56,697 bases of DNA from NCBI RefSeq assembly GCF_003583925.1, contig NZ_QYCN01000022.1, positions 30,296 to 86,992 on the forward strand, written 5' to 3'. Below are positions 34,498 to 44,755 of the stretch, one piece after another. Both the position numbers and the translations under genes were made by a program. This DNA is from Hymenobacter rubripertinctus. Lineage in GTDB: Bacteria; Bacteroidota; Bacteroidia; Cytophagales; Hymenobacteraceae. The notes beneath the pieces are model-generated. The model worked only from the letters and a program-made list of their open reading frames with translations. It was not told where the DNA came from and ran no database searches. Each line of letters begins with the position of its first letter. Position 1 is the first letter of the stretch.

Positions 34498-37122
34498 ATG
34501 GAAGCTAAATTCTCAAATAGAGTCAAGGAGGTCATCTCCCTGAGCCGGGAAGAGGCCATCCGGCTGGGGCACGACTATATCGGTACCGAACACCTGTTGC
34601 TGGGCATGATCCGCGAGGGCGAAGGCACGGCGATTGGGCTGCTCAAGAAGCTGGGCGTCTCCGTCGATGAGCTGAAATACGCACTGGAGCAGGCCACCCG
34701 CAATACGGCTACCCAGGGCACCAGCATTACTGGCTCCATCCCGCTGACCAAACAGACCGAGAAAGTTCTCAAGATTACGTATCTCGAGGCTAAAATCTTC
34801 AAAAGCGAAATTATCGGTACTGAGCATTTGCTCCTCTCGATTCTGCGCGATGAAGACAACATTTCGTCCCAAATTCTGAGCAAATTCAACGTGAACTACG
34901 AATCTGTGCGCGATTCGCTCGATTACCACGGTAACACGGCGAACAACCCCACTTCCGGTCCTGAGGCCGACGACGACGACAATGACCGCCTGTTTGGCGG
35001 CACGGGCGGACGTGGTGGCGCGGGAGCCGGCGCAACGCCCAAAAAGGGCAACGATAAATCGCGCACCCCGGTGCTTGACAACTTCGGCCGCGACCTCACC
35101 AAAATGGCCGAGGAAGACAAGCTCGACCCCATTGTGGGCCGTGAAAAGGAGATTGAGCGCGTAGCCCAGATTCTGAGCCGCCGCAAGAAAAACAACCCCA
35201 TCCTCATCGGTGAGCCCGGCGTAGGTAAAACGGCCATTGCTGAGGGCCTGGCCCTGCGTATCATCCAGAAGAAGGTGTCGCGGGTACTGTTCGGCAAGCG
35301 CGTGGTCACGCTCGACTTGGCTTCGCTGGTGGCCGGCACCAAATACCGGGGCCAGTTCGAGGAGCGTATGAAGGCCGTGATGAACGAGCTGGAAAAGTCG
35401 CCCGACGTGATTCTGTTCATTGATGAGCTGCACACGATTGTGGGTGCCGGCGGGGCTTCTGGCTCACTCGATGCCAGCAATATGTTCAAGCCGGCCCTGG
35501 CTCGCGGCGAAATCCAATGCATCGGCGCTACCACGCTCGACGAGTACCGCCAGTACATTGAGAAGGATGGCGCGCTGGCCCGTCGTTTTCAGATGGTGAT
35601 GGTGGACCCCACCACGCCCGAGGAGACGATTGAAATCCTGAACAACATCAAGGACAAGTACCAGGACCATCACCACGTAGTGTACACCGATAAGGCCATT
35701 GAGGCCTGCGTAAAGCTGTCGGACCGCTACATGTCGGATCGGTTCCTGCCCGATAAGGCCATCGACATTCTCGATGAGGCTGGTGCCCGCGTGCACATCA
35801 ACAACATCGTGGTGCCCGAGGATATTCTCAAACTCGAAGAGCAGATTGAGAATATCAAAGGCGAGAAGAACCGCGTAGTGAAAAGCCAGAAGTACGAGGA
35901 AGCCGCCAAGCTCCGCGACACGGAAAAAAAGCTTATTGATCAACTCGAATCGGCCAAAAAGGATTGGGAAGAGGAGACCAAGAAGAAGCGCTACACTGTG
36001 AAGGAGGAGAACGTAGCTGAGGTAATTGCCATGATGACCGGCATTCCCGTTTCGCGTGTCGCCCAGAAGGAAAGCTCCAAGCTGCTTAACATGGGCGAGG
36101 AGCTTAAGGGCAAAGTGATTGGCCAGGACAACGCAATCAAGCAGTTGGTAAAAGCCATCCAGCGCACCCGCGTGGGCCTAAAAGACCCTAAGAAGCCCAT
36201 TGGCTCATTCGTATTCCTGGGTCCGACGGGCGTGGGTAAAACGGAGCTGGCCAAGGTGCTGGCTACCTACCTCTTCGACAAAGAAGATGCGCTCGTGCGG
36301 ATTGACATGTCGGAGTACATGGAGAAATTCAGCATCTCGCGCTTGGTGGGCGCACCTCCCGGCTACGTGGGCTACGAGGAAGGCGGCCAGCTGACGGAGA
36401 AAATCCGCCGCAAGCCGTACTCGGTGATTCTGCTCGACGAAATCGAGAAGGCCCACCCCGATGTGTACAACATCCTGCTCCAGGTGCTTGACGACGGCAT
36501 TCTTACCGACGGCCTCGGCCGCAAGGTGGACTTCCGCAACACCATCATCATTATGACCTCCAACATCGGGGCGCGGGACTTACAGGACTTCGGGGCCGGC
36601 ATCGGTTTCGGCACCAAGGCCCGCCAGGAGAACATGGACGAGCTGACGAAGGGCACCATCACCAATGCCCTGAAGAAGACCTTCTCGCCCGAGTTCCTCA
36701 ACCGTTTGGATGATGTGGTCGTGTTCAACTCGCTGGAAAAGTCGGATATCCACAAGATCATCGACATCAGCCTGAGCAAGTTGCTGAGCCGCATTCAGAC
36801 GCTGGGCTATAAGGTGGAGTTGACCGAAGCCGCCAAGGACTTTGTGGCCGAGAAAGGCTACGATCCCAAGTACGGTGCCCGTCCGCTCAACCGGGCTATC
36901 CAGAAGTACATCGAAGACCCGATTGCCGAGGAAATCCTGAAGGCCGAGATTGCCCAGGGTGACACCATCACCGCCGACTTCACCGAAGGTGCGGAGGAAC
37001 TCACCTTCGCAGTCAGCAAAAGCGACGGTGCAGGCATCCCAATGGCCAGCGACGAGCGGCCGGAGGAAGCGCCCGAACCTTCCGATGATGAGCCCACGGA
37101 CTCGAAAAAGAAGGGCGAGTAG
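34498..37122 (+). CDS. clpC: ATP-dependent Clp protease ATPase subunit ClpC
   Basis: An AAA+ unfoldase that feeds ClpP. The 874-residue chain has two N-domain repeats (about 1-70 and 78-150), an AAA domain with Walker [10 protein letters not shown] and Walker [18 protein letters not shown], a middle UVR-like motif ([20 protein letters not shown]), a second AAA domain with GPTGVGKTE and [13 protein letters not shown], and an acidic tail. ATG at 34498 is chosen because it gives the standard [12 protein letters not shown] start; an upstream ATG at 34447 is not conserved in type. Confidence 0.97.
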   Translation: MEAKFSNRVKEVISLSREEAIRLGHDYIGTEHLLLGMIREGEGTAIGLLKKLGVSVDELKYALEQATRNTATQGTSITGSIPLTKQTEKVLKITYLEAKIFKSEIIGTEHLLLSILRDEDNISSQILSKFNVNYESVRDSLDYHGNTANNPTSGPEADDDDNDRLFGGTGGRGGAGAGATPKKGNDKSRTPVLDNFGRDLTKMAEEDKLDPIVGREKEIERVAQILSRRKKNNPILIGEPGVGKTAIAEGLALRIIQKKVSRVLFGKRVVTLDLASLVAGTKYRGQFEERMKAVMNELEKSPDVILFIDELHTIVGAGGASGSLDASNMFKPALARGEIQCIGATTLDEYRQYIEKDGALARRFQMVMVDPTTPEETIEILNNIKDKYQDHHHVVYTDKAIEACVKLSDRYMSDRFLPDKAIDILDEAGARVHINNIVVPEDILKLEEQIENIKGEKNRVVKSQKYEEAAKLRDTEKKLIDQLESAKKDWEEETKKKRYTVKEENVAEVIAMMTGIPVSRVAQKESSKLLNMGEELKGKVIGQDNAIKQLVKAIQRTRVGLKDPKKPIGSFVFLGPTGVGKTELAKVLATYLFDKEDALVRIDMSEYMEKFSISRLVGAPPGYVGYEEGGQLTEKIRRKPYSVILLDEIEKAHPDVYNILLQVLDDGILTDGLGRKVDFRNTIIIMTSNIGARDLQDFGAGIGFGTKARQENMDELTKGTITNALKKTFSPEFLNRLDDVVVFNSLEKSDIHKIIDISLSKLLSRIQTLGYKVELTEAAKDFVAEKGYDPKYGARPLNRAIQKYIEDPIAEEILKAEIAQGDTITADFTEGAEELTFAVSKSDGAGIPMASDERPEEAPEPSDDEPTDSKKKGE

Positions 37123-37137
37123 TTCGTCTGAAATCAC

Positions 37138-37183
37138 AAACAGCAACGGCTGGCTCCTTCCCAGGGGCCGGCCGTTGCTGTTT
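37138..37183 (+). terminator. Terminator after clpC
   Basis: A 13-base perfect stem (37138-37150 with 37171-37183) ends in TTT shortly after the clpC stop codon. Confidence 0.75.
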
Positions 37184-37213
37184 CGTTCCATCTTACGCTA
37201 TTTTCGCTTGAAT

Positions 37214-37615
37214 ATGCGCCTAAACTTGGTTTTAACGCTGTGTGCTTTACTACCTAATGTGGGTTTAGTAAGCTGCTCCGCCGCGAGCTATCCTTACAAT
37301 CCGAAGCTTATCACTACGCAAACTGAAGTCAAATTTGCCTTCAGTGCCAATCGCGGAATTTTATCAGCTGACGGGACGATTTATTTCGTTCCCTCTTCTG
37401 ATGAATCTGCGGTTTTCGCTTATTATAACAATCGGGTTGTATGGCAAGTAAAAGCATCCCGCGAATGTGGCTTGGATGCTTTTCATCAAGTCCTACGTAC
37501 TCTCAAGCTTACTCCTGCAAATCTGGAGGTAGTTTATGGAAAGCATAGTTTTCTGACCATTGTGCGTAGCACGGAACAGGTTACCTGCCAAGGGCGCGAC
37601 CAATACTCTTCCTAG
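37214..37615 (+). CDS. Small lipoprotein-like secreted protein, unknown function
   Basis: A 133-residue exported protein. ATG at 37214 gives a hydrophobic signal (LVLTLCALLPNVGLVSC) with a probable lipobox Cys at 21. The mature part has strands such as VKFAFSANRGILSADGTIYF and VFAYYNNRVVWQVKAS and two further Cys (one in RECG, one near the C-terminus in VTCQG) that could form a disulfide. Its GC content is clearly lower than its neighbours, hinting at later acquisition. I do not recognise the family. Confidence 0.62.
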   Translation: MRLNLVLTLCALLPNVGLVSCSAASYPYNPKLITTQTEVKFAFSANRGILSADGTIYFVPSSDESAVFAYYNNRVVWQVKASRECGLDAFHQVLRTLKLTPANLEVVYGKHSFLTIVRSTEQVTCQGRDQYSS

Positions 37616-37665
37616 AATAGATGCCACCGCCAAATCTTAGAGGCCGCTTTTCTGAGCAGGCGCGT

Positions 37666-37673
37666 TACCTTTG
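37666..37673 (+). promoter_or_regulatory. Candidate -7 element of the carboxylase gene
   Basis: TACCTTTG matches TAnnTTTG perfectly and lies 46 bases before the ATG at 37720. No clear -33 element. Confidence 0.42.
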
Positions 37674-37719
37674 AGTTACTGACTTACTCCAGCTCCTCCG
37701 TCTTTCCCAAGCCCATCCG

Positions 37720-39288
37720 ATGTCCGATCCGCACGCTGACGCCCAACTAAGCCCACTTGAAGTTCTCGCCCGCAAAAACCAGGAAGCCCTGCTCGGCGGC
37801 GGCCAGGCCCGCATCGATGCCCAGCACAAAAAGGGCAAGCTCACCGCCCGCGAGCGGATTGATTTGCTGTTTGATGAGGGCTCGTTCGAGGAAATCGGCA
37901 AGTTCGTGATGCACCGCTCCAAGGACTTTGGCCTCGACAAGGAGTACTACCTCGGCGACGGCGTGGTAACGGGCTACGGCACCGTGCAGGGCCGGCTGGT
38001 GTACGCCTTCTCCCAGGATTTCACGGTGTTTGGCGGCTCGCTGAGCGAAACCCACGCCGAGAAAATCGTCAAAATCATGGACCTCGCCATGAAGAACGGT
38101 GCCCCCGTTATCGGCCTCAACGACTCGGGTGGGGCCCGCATTCAGGAGGGCGTGGTGAGTTTGGGCGGTTACGCCGACATCTTCTACAAGAATACGCTGG
38201 CCTCGGGCGTGGTGCCCCAGCTCTCGGCCATCATGGGCCCCTGCGCGGGCGGCGCGGTGTATTCGCCCGCCATCACCGACTTCATTCTGATGGTGGAAGA
38301 CACGAGCTATATGTTCGTGACCGGCCCCAACGTGGTGAAAACCGTGACCCACGAAACCGTAACCAGCGAAGAGTTGGGCGGTGCCAGCACCCACTCGACC
38401 AAGAGCGGTGTGACGCACTTCAGCTGCGCCAACGAGGTAGCCTGCATCACCCGCGTGAAGCAGCTGCTGAGCTATATGCCCCAGAACTGCGAGGAAACCG
38501 CCCCCATGCTGCCCTACGAGGCCGGCCAGAACGAAAGCCGCCCGGTCCTCGACACCATCATGCCCGAAAACCCCAATCAGCCTTACGACATGCGCGAGGT
38601 GATTGAGGGGATTATTGATGCCAACTCGTTCCTGGAAGTCCACCAAAACTTCGGCGAGAACATCGTGGTGGGCTTTGCCCGCCTCGGCGGCCGGAGTATC
38701 GGCATCGTGGGCAACCAGCCGGCCGTGCTGGCGGGCGTGCTCGACATCAACGCCAGCACCAAGGCGGCGCGGTTCGTGCGCTTCTGCGACTCGTTCAACA
38801 TCCCGCTGCTGGTACTCGAAGACGTGCCCGGCTTCCTGCCCGGCACCGACCAGGAGTGGCGCGGCATCATCACCAATGGGGCCAAGTTGCTCTACGCCTT
38901 CTGCGAAGCCACCGTGCCGCGCATCACCGTCATCACCCGCAAAGCCTACGGCGGGGCCTATGACGTGATGAATTCCAAGCACATCGGGGCCGACCTGAAC
39001 TACGCCTGGCCCACCGCCGAAATTGCGGTAATGGGTGCCAAGGGCGCGGCCGAAATCATCTTCAAGCGCGAAATTGCCGCTGCCGAGAACCCCGAAGCCA
39101 AGCTCCAGGAGAAGGTAGATGAGTATCAGCAGAAGTTCGCCACCCCCTACCGCGCCGCCCACCGCGGCTTTGTGGATGAGGTTATCCTGCCCTCCCAGAC
39201 CCGCCAGAAGCTCATCCGCGCCTTTAAGATGCTGGAAAACAAGGTGGCCACGCTGCCCCGCAAGAAGCACGGCAACATTCCGCTGTAG
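37720..39288 (+). CDS. pccB: Acyl-CoA carboxylase carboxyltransferase (beta) subunit
   Basis: Moves the carboxyl group from biotin to propionyl- or acetyl-CoA. The 522-residue chain has both crotonase-like halves: [19 protein letters not shown] and [17 protein letters not shown] in the first, [42 protein letters not shown] and [11 protein letters not shown] in the second. Propionyl-CoA specificity is the usual assignment but is not proven. The matching biotin-carrying alpha subunit is not in this window, so it must be encoded elsewhere. Confidence 0.95.
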   Translation: MSDPHADAQLSPLEVLARKNQEALLGGGQARIDAQHKKGKLTARERIDLLFDEGSFEEIGKFVMHRSKDFGLDKEYYLGDGVVTGYGTVQGRLVYAFSQDFTVFGGSLSETHAEKIVKIMDLAMKNGAPVIGLNDSGGARIQEGVVSLGGYADIFYKNTLASGVVPQLSAIMGPCAGGAVYSPAITDFILMVEDTSYMFVTGPNVVKTVTHETVTSEELGGASTHSTKSGVTHFSCANEVACITRVKQLLSYMPQNCEETAPMLPYEAGQNESRPVLDTIMPENPNQPYDMREVIEGIIDANSFLEVHQNFGENIVVGFARLGGRSIGIVGNQPAVLAGVLDINASTKAARFVRFCDSFNIPLLVLEDVPGFLPGTDQEWRGIITNGAKLLYAFCEATVPRITVITRKAYGGAYDVMNSKHIGADLNYAWPTAEIAVMGAKGAAEIIFKREIAAAENPEAKLQEKVDEYQQKFATPYRAAHRGFVDEVILPSQTRQKLIRAFKMLENKVATLPRKKHGNIPL

Positions 39289-39356
39289 AATCGTTTGTCA
39301 TGGTGGCGAAGGAAGTATCTTGTCACGCTCTTTCGTCAGAGTAGTTTTTTATCCCG

Positions 39357-39402
39357 GCAGCGCGAACGTGACCAGATGCTTCGCGCCGCTCAGCATGACA
39401 GA
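39357..39402. repeat. Dispersed-repeat fragment abutting a start codon
   Basis: The stretch GATGCTTCGCGCCGCTCAGC-ATGACA and flanking bases resemble the reverse complement of the GTCATGCTGAGCG...GAAGCATC type of interspersed repeat I recall from Hymenobacter genomes. It ends 4 bases before the ATG of the M42 peptidase and so forms its leader. Confidence 0.45.
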
Positions 39403-39405
39403 ACA

Positions 39406-40476
39406 ATGCGTCAAGAATCATTCGACTTCCTCCAGAAATACCTCAATAACGCCTCCCCTACCGGCTTCGAGAAGGAAGGCCAGCAGATTTGGCTGGAATA
39501 CCTCAAGCCCTACATCGACGAGCACTTCGTGGATACTTACGGCACGGTGGTGGGCGTCATCAACCCCGAGGCCGAGTATAAGGTGGTGATTGAGGCCCAC
39601 GCCGACGAAATCAGCTATTTCGTCAACTTCATTACCGAATCGGGCTTCCTGTACCTGCGCAAAAACGGTGGCTCCGACCCGCTCGTGGCCCCGAGCAAGC
39701 GCGTGAACATCCACACCAAAAAGGGCATCGTGAAGGCGGTATTCGGCTGGCCCGCCATCCACACCCGCAAAACCGACCAGGACAAGGCTCCAACCATCGA
39801 AACGGTGTTCCTCGACTGCGGCGCGGCCAGCAAGGAGGAAGTCGAGGAAATGGGCATCCACGTGGGCTCCGTTGTCACTTTTGAGGACGAGTTCATGGTA
39901 CTCAACGACAAGTTCTACGTGGGCCGCGCGCTCGACAACCGCATCGGCGGCTTCATGATTGCCGAAGTGGCCCGCCGCCTTCACGAGGAGGGCAAAAAGC
40001 TACCTTTCGGCCTCTACATCGTGAACTCAGTACAGGAGGAAATCGGTCTGCGGGGCGCCGAGATGATTGCCCACCGCATCCAGCCCGACGTAGCCATCGT
40101 GACCGACGTGACCCACGATACCCAGTCGCCGATGTATGAGAAGAAAACCAGCGGCGACCTGTTCTGCGGCAAAGGTCCGGTGATTACCTACGGCCCGGCC
40201 GTGCAGAACAACCTGCGCGACCTCATCATTGAAGCGGCCCAGAGCGCCGAAATCCCCTTCCAGCGCGCGGCGGCCACCCGCGCCACCGGCACCGATACCG
40301 ACGCCTTCGCCTACTCCAACGCAGGGGTGGCCGCCGCCCTGATTTCACTGCCCCTGAAATACATGCACACCACCGTGGAAACCGTGCACCAGGACGATGT
40401 GCAGAACGTCATCAGCCTGATCTATGAGTCGCTGCTCCGGATTGAGGACCAGCACGATTTCCGCTACTTCAGCTAA
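39406..40476 (+). CDS. M42-family metallo-aminopeptidase
   Basis: A 356-residue cytoplasmic peptidase of the dinuclear-zinc M42 group. ATG at 39406 is preferred; an in-frame extension upstream comes from a repeat and has no protein character. Metal/catalytic markers: His65-Ala-Asp67-Glu (VIEAHADEISY), GRALDNRIGGF, SVQEEIGLRGA (catalytic Glu pair) and the metal-type TDVTHD near 237 and PLKYMHTTVETVHQDD near the C-terminus. The length is normal. The hairpin after its stop is described separately. Confidence 0.93.
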   Translation: MRQESFDFLQKYLNNASPTGFEKEGQQIWLEYLKPYIDEHFVDTYGTVVGVINPEAEYKVVIEAHADEISYFVNFITESGFLYLRKNGGSDPLVAPSKRVNIHTKKGIVKAVFGWPAIHTRKTDQDKAPTIETVFLDCGAASKEEVEEMGIHVGSVVTFEDEFMVLNDKFYVGRALDNRIGGFMIAEVARRLHEEGKKLPFGLYIVNSVQEEIGLRGAEMIAHRIQPDVAIVTDVTHDTQSPMYEKKTSGDLFCGKGPVITYGPAVQNNLRDLIIEAAQSAEIPFQRAAATRATGTDTDAFAYSNAGVAAALISLPLKYMHTTVETVHQDDVQNVISLIYESLLRIEDQHDFRYFS

Positions 40477-40493
40477 TAACAATGTAGGGGCGG

Positions 40494-40559
40494 GGCTTGT
40501 CCCCGCCCGCCGTTCGCACCATCCCAACGATTCCGTTCAACGGCGGGCGGGGACAAGCC
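40494..40559. repeat. Palindromic GC-rich element
   Basis: Perfect 21-base arms (40494-40514 and 40539-40559) read GGCTTGTCCCCGCCCGCCGTT outward-in. A terminator role is possible, but the sequence style (GGGGCGGGG...CCCCGCCC) suggests an interspersed repeat as well. Confidence 0.6.
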
Positions 40560-40620
40560 TGAGGGCGGCTCCTTTTGGTTACGACTAAATGTCTGGCTCT
40601 TCTACTCCCACATCCGTCTT

Positions 40621-41430
40621 ATGGAATTACCGTCCATTTTTCCGCCGCTAACTGTGACTGACCAGATGGACCGGCGGGTGGCCGTGCCGTTTCCACCGCA
40701 GCGCATTGTGTCACTGGTGCCTTCACAAACGGAGCTGCTGTTTGATTTGGGGCTGGCCGGGCGGGTGGTGGGCGTAACCAAGTTCTGCGTGCATCCGGCC
40801 TCGGCCCGGCAGTCGGCGACGGTAGTAGGTGGCACCAAGAACTTCGATTTCGAGAAGATAGCGGCTCTGCAACCCGACCTCATCATCGGCAACAAGGAAG
40901 AGAATTACCAGGAGGGCATCGAGCAGCTGGCGGCCCGTTACCCGGTCTGGCTGAGCGACATCAGCAACCTGCCCGAAGCCCTGGACATGATCCGGCGCGT
41001 GGGCCTGCTGGCGGGCCGCAAGGACGCCGGCGACGCGCTGGCCGCCGACATTGGGGCTTCGTTTACTGCACTGGCCGCGCCGGCTACCGAGCCGGTTCCG
41101 GTGGCTTACTTCATCTGGCGCAAGCCCTACATGGTGGCCGCCGCCGGCACATTCATCGATGATATGCTGGCCCGAACCGGCCTGTGCAACGTGTTCGGCC
41201 ACCTCGGGCGCTACCCCGAAATTACGGCCGAACAGCTCCGGCAAGCCGCGCCCCGCCAGATTCTGCTCTCGTCAGAGCCCTACCCCTTCAGCGAAAAGCA
41301 TATAGCCGAGTTCCGGCAAATCTGCCCCACGGCCCAGCTCCGCATCGTCGACGGGGAGCTGTTCAGTTGGTACGGCAGCCGCCTGCGGGCATCGGCAGAG
41401 TATTTCCGTCAGTTGCAGGTTCAGGAGTGA
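40621..41430 (+). CDS. Helical-backbone metal receptor (BtuF-like), no signal peptide
   Basis: A 269-residue protein with the two-lobed fold of vitamin B12/siderophore/metal binding proteins: RIVSLVPSQTELLFDLGLAG, VVGVTKFCVHP, KIAALQPDLIIGNKEENYQEG, YFIWRKPYMVAAAGTFIDD, and the C-terminal strand WYGSRLRASAEYFRQL. The N-terminus (MELPSIFPPLTVTDQM) has no export signal, and no longer upstream start gives one, so it appears cytoplasmic. No ABC permease or ATPase is nearby. It may not be a transport protein. Confidence 0.8.
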   Translation: MELPSIFPPLTVTDQMDRRVAVPFPPQRIVSLVPSQTELLFDLGLAGRVVGVTKFCVHPASARQSATVVGGTKNFDFEKIAALQPDLIIGNKEENYQEGIEQLAARYPVWLSDISNLPEALDMIRRVGLLAGRKDAGDALAADIGASFTALAAPATEPVPVAYFIWRKPYMVAAAGTFIDDMLARTGLCNVFGHLGRYPEITAEQLRQAAPRQILLSSEPYPFSEKHIAEFRQICPTAQLRIVDGELFSWYGSRLRASAEYFRQLQVQE

Positions 41431-41484
41431 AGGCCCCCATCTACTGCTAAAGGGCAGTTGTTGCTGATGGTTTGCGGGCAGTAA

Positions 41485-42825
41485 TCAGAAGGCCGGAGCC
41501 GGGGCCGGGTTGGTGCTGAAGCCCACCCTCTCCAGCTCGCGCCAGAACTGCGGGTAGGACTTCCGGACCACCTGCGGGGCCTCCAGCGTTAAGGAGCCAA
41601 GCAGCGCCAATGGAGCAAAGGCCATGGCCATGCGGTGGTCGTGGTAGGTAGCCACCGTCTGACCCTCCACGCGGAAATTCTCCGCCGACACCACAAACCG
41701 ACCTTCTCCGGCATCGGTCAGGGCTCCGCCGAACTTCGCCAGCTCCGTTTGCAGGGCGGCAATCCGGTCGGTTTCCTTGATACGCAGGCTCTCCAGGCCC
41801 GTGAAGGTAGCCGCCACACCCAGGGCCGCTGCTACCACGGCCACGGTCTGGGCTAGGTCGGGGCAGTCGGTGAAGTCCTGAGTGAGGTGAGCCGCCACCG
41901 GCCCCTTAGTCAGGCGCAGCGTTTCATCGGCCAGAAATTCGGTTAGCACACCTAGCTGAGCCATGATTGCCACAATGGCCTGGTCGCCCTGCCAGGAATA
42001 GCGGCGCAGCGTGGGCAGCGTGAGGTGGGAGCCTTCGGGAGCCAGCGCTACGATGGCGTACCAGTAGCTGGCGGCCGACCAGTCGCCTTCCACGGTGTAG
42101 TTGGTAGGCCGGTAGGCCTGGGGCCGCACTTCCAGCACCTCGCCCAAATCACGGCACACGGCTCCAAAATGCTGCATCAGGGCCTGGGTCATGCGAATGT
42201 AGGGCCGGGAACCAACTTTACCGGTCAGCCAGATGCGCAGGCCGTGGGGCAGCGTGGGGCCAACCATCAGCAGCGCCGAAATATACTGGCTGCTGATGTC
42301 GCCGCGCACGTTGAGCTCCGTGAAATCGGCTGCGGCGTCGGTGGCAGCCTGGGGGGTGCGGCCCAGCAAGCGCAGGGGCGGATAGCCCTCCTGGCGCTGG
42401 TACTCAATGCGGGCTCCTAGTTCCCGTAGAGCGGCTACCAGAACCTGAATGGGGCGCTCCTGCATACGAGCCGTGCCGGTGAGCTCCGTCTGACGGCCCG
42501 TCATGGCCAGGTAGGCCGTCAGGAAGCGCATCACAGTCCCGGCATCCTCGGTATCAAATACCGGAGCCGCCGGATTGCGCAGCAGCCGCTGCATTAGCTG
42601 GGTGTCGTTGGCATCGGAGAGATTATGCAACTCGCCACCGCCAGCCAGCGCCTGGATGATTAGCGCCCGATTACTTTCGCTTTTGGAAGCCGGTACCTGC
42701 GCCGTGCCCCGCAGAGGGCCGGTGGGGCCGGAAAGAGTGAGGGAGGTAGTAATAGCAAGAACAAATGCAGGAGGCCGGCCAGCAGCCCCCTTAGTACGAG
42801 AAAACGTAAAATCCGCGCCGGCCAC
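41485..42825 (-). CDS. aroA: 3-phosphoshikimate 1-carboxyvinyltransferase (EPSP synthase)
   Basis: Joins shikimate-3-phosphate and PEP to EPSP in aromatic amino acid synthesis. The signature VPASKSESNRALIIQALAG and RIKETDRIAALQTELAKFGG are present. The GTG at 42825, directly next to the aroB stop (TGAGTG), is the only in-frame upstream start; it adds about 27 unusual residues before LAITTSLTLSGPTGPL. The true start is therefore uncertain. Length with this start is 446. It is transcribed with aroB. Confidence 0.92.
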   Translation of the reverse strand: MAGADFTFSRTKGAAGRPPAFVLAITTSLTLSGPTGPLRGTAQVPASKSESNRALIIQALAGGGELHNLSDANDTQLMQRLLRNPAAPVFDTEDAGTVMRFLTAYLAMTGRQTELTGTARMQERPIQVLVAALRELGARIEYQRQEGYPPLRLLGRTPQAATDAAADFTELNVRGDISSQYISALLMVGPTLPHGLRIWLTGKVGSRPYIRMTQALMQHFGAVCRDLGEVLEVRPQAYRPTNYTVEGDWSAASYWYAIVALAPEGSHLTLPTLRRYSWQGDQAIVAIMAQLGVLTEFLADETLRLTKGPVAAHLTQDFTDCPDLAQTVAVVAAALGVAATFTGLESLRIKETDRIAALQTELAKFGGALTDAGEGRFVVSAENFRVEGQTVATYHDHRMAMAFAPLALLGSLTLEAPQVVRKSYPQFWRELERVGFSTNPAPAPAF

Positions 42826-43866
42826 TCACAGCCGGTGGTAGTAGCGCAACGACTCGGCAATTTCTTCCAGCGTTACGGCCTGGTCGTACACGCCCCGGCC
42901 GATGCCTTCGAGCAAGGTACAGTTGATGATGGCACCGGAGTTCTTCTTGTCCTGACGGGCGAAGTCGGCAATGGCTTTGGTTTCCAGCGTAACGAATTGC
43001 ACCTTCTCAAACACCGAAAACAGGAAGGTTTCAATTTTATCCAGTTCCTCGGCGCTGAGCAACCCCTTGTGGTAGCTCAGCCACGTTTCACACACCATGC
43101 CGGCAGCTACGGCTTCGCCATGCAGGATTTCGCGACCTGGCTGCTGAAGCAAGTAACTTTCCAGCGCATGACCCACGGTATGGCCAAAGTTGAGCAGCTT
43201 GCGCAGCCCGCTTTCCAGGGGGTCCTGCGCCACAATACGCTGCTTTAAGGCCACCGACTCCCCGATCAGGGGGGTCCAGTCATCGACCAGCATACCCACG
43301 TAGCGGTTTCGGGCGAAGCCATCGGCGTCGGCAATCAGCCAGTGCTTCACGATTTCAGCGTAGCCCGACTTAAGTTGGCGCGGGTCGAGGGTTTGCAGAA
43401 AACGCGGCTCGATAAATACTGCCGCCGGCTCCTGAAATACACCTAGCTGGTTTTTGAAACCCATAAAATCGACGCCGGTTTTCCCGCCCACGCTGGCATC
43501 TACCTGCGCCAGCAACGTGGTAGGCACCTGCACGAAACGCACGCCTCGCTTGTACACGGCCGCCGCAAAACCGCCCAGGTCCGTAATAACCCCGCCACCC
43601 AGATTGACTACCACGGCGTAGCGGTCAGCCCGGGCCTCGGTGAGTTCCGCCCACAAGGTTTCGCAGGTAGCCAGGGTCTTGTATTCCTCCCCGGCCGGAA
43701 TTTCGACCACCCGGGCGCTATCGGGCAGCACTTTCGCCAGCAGGGGCAGACACTGTGCACCGGTGTTGGCGTCTACCAGCACAAAAACCTGCCCCACTGC
43801 TGGTTTGCTCAACAATTTGGCTAATTCCACCAAGGCTTGGTCGCCTATAAACAGCTTTTCATTCAA
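42826..43866 (-). CDS. aroB: 3-dehydroquinate synthase
   Basis: NAD- and metal-dependent enzyme of the shikimate pathway. The 346 residues carry NLGGGVITDLGGFAAAVYKR, QVPTTLLAQVDASVGGKTG, the metal ligands in LLNFGHTVGHALE and EILHGEAVAAGMV, as expected. It forms a two-gene unit with aroA, with stop and next start adjacent. Confidence 0.96.
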   Translation of the reverse strand: MNEKLFIGDQALVELAKLLSKPAVGQVFVLVDANTGAQCLPLLAKVLPDSARVVEIPAGEEYKTLATCETLWAELTEARADRYAVVVNLGGGVITDLGGFAAAVYKRGVRFVQVPTTLLAQVDASVGGKTGVDFMGFKNQLGVFQEPAAVFIEPRFLQTLDPRQLKSGYAEIVKHWLIADADGFARNRYVGMLVDDWTPLIGESVALKQRIVAQDPLESGLRKLLNFGHTVGHALESYLLQQPGREILHGEAVAAGMVCETWLSYHKGLLSAEELDKIETFLFSVFEKVQFVTLETKAIADFARQDKKNSGAIINCTLLEGIGRGVYDQAVTLEEIAESLRYYHRL

Positions 43867-43994
43867 AATAATATGCGTTTTATGAAATTTTTTCGACCAA
43901 TGATTGCAAGAAATCGGACAAAAATAGCTTGCTTTGGTGCAACTATTATACCCGGGTTCTGCTCATGGAAACGCAACTTACCTTCTATTCGATT

Positions 43995-44453
43995 ATGAAA
44001 TGCTCCGCTCGTGGCTTATTTGTCACCGGCCTGCTCAGCGCGGGTGCTTTGCTCACTTCATGCAGCAAGGACGCCATGCCCACTATGGAAGAGGGCCTGG
44101 TTGGCCGGTGGGAATGGGAACAAACTTCAGCCAGGGACCAGTATAAACTGACTCCTGGTAATACCGGCCACAAAGTGGTAGTCGAGTTTGATCGGCGCGG
44201 ACGGGCCCGGTTCTACCAGGACGACAAGTTGGTGAGTGCGGCCGCCTTCACCGTGCGGCGCGACCGGGCTGGGCTGGGGCAGCCCCTGCGGCACCTGATT
44301 ATATACCGGGGCTACCAGAACAACCAGTACTACTCGGTTTCGGGTAACCGGTTGCACCTCCAGGATGCCAATGGCAAACTGCTACAACATAACTACACCC
44401 GCATGGTGGCGGAAGTATCCGTAAACCTGGCGACGCCCAAAACGCTGCAATAA
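43995..44453 (+). CDS. Lipoprotein with lipocalin-like fold
   Basis: A 152-residue lipoprotein: ATG at 43995, signal GLFVTGLLSAGALLTSC with lipobox Cys. The mature part begins MEEGLVGRWEWEQTSA and continues as short strands (KVVVEFDRRGRARFYQDDKL, HLIIYRGYQNNQYYSVSGNRL) typical of the lipocalin-like lipoproteins of Bacteroidota. Ligand and role unknown. An upstream ATG at 43929 does not give a signal. Confidence 0.7.
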   Translation: MKCSARGLFVTGLLSAGALLTSCSKDAMPTMEEGLVGRWEWEQTSARDQYKLTPGNTGHKVVVEFDRRGRARFYQDDKLVSAAAFTVRRDRAGLGQPLRHLIIYRGYQNNQYYSVSGNRLHLQDANGKLLQHNYTRMVAEVSVNLATPKTLQ

Positions 44454-44519
44454 CCCACCTGACAGGTACCCTGGCAGGTTCTTCATCGCCTCTGTCTCTC
44501 GTCCTCGTCTGGTTTCATC

Positions 44520-44555
44520 CTGCCCGGCAGTCCTTTTCACGGGACTGCCGGGCAG
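44520..44555 (+). terminator. Hairpin after the lipocalin-like gene
   Basis: Perfect 14-base arms (44520-44533 and 44542-44555) around CTTTTCAC. There is no long T run. It lies about 65 bases after the stop codon; the remainder of the 300-base spacer to the proline dehydrogenase gene holds only the candidate -7 element. Confidence 0.6.
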
Positions 44556-44702
44556 TTCTGCATTTATGGAGTGAGGCGGGCTTTTCGCGTTTTTATCGGG
44601 ATTCTTGGCTCCTGCTGATTGCTAAAAGGCAAGGCCGTGCAATACGAAAAATCAAGGCTTCACTTTAGGCATCTGCTTCGCTACCGAACCACGTTTACCG
44701 GC

Positions 44703-44710
44703 TATCTTTA
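44703..44710 (+). promoter_or_regulatory. Candidate -7 element of proline dehydrogenase
   Basis: TATCTTTA is one base off the TAnnTTTG consensus and lies 45 bases before the ATG at 44756. Weak evidence on its own. Confidence 0.3.
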
Positions 44711-44755
44711 CGTACCCCAAACCAGCTCCACCCAGCCGCCGGCACTGCCCCCTGT

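Noticed and set aside
37747..39270. 507-codon frame opposite the carboxylase gene
   Set aside because: Shadow of the carboxylase; no start context or protein features.
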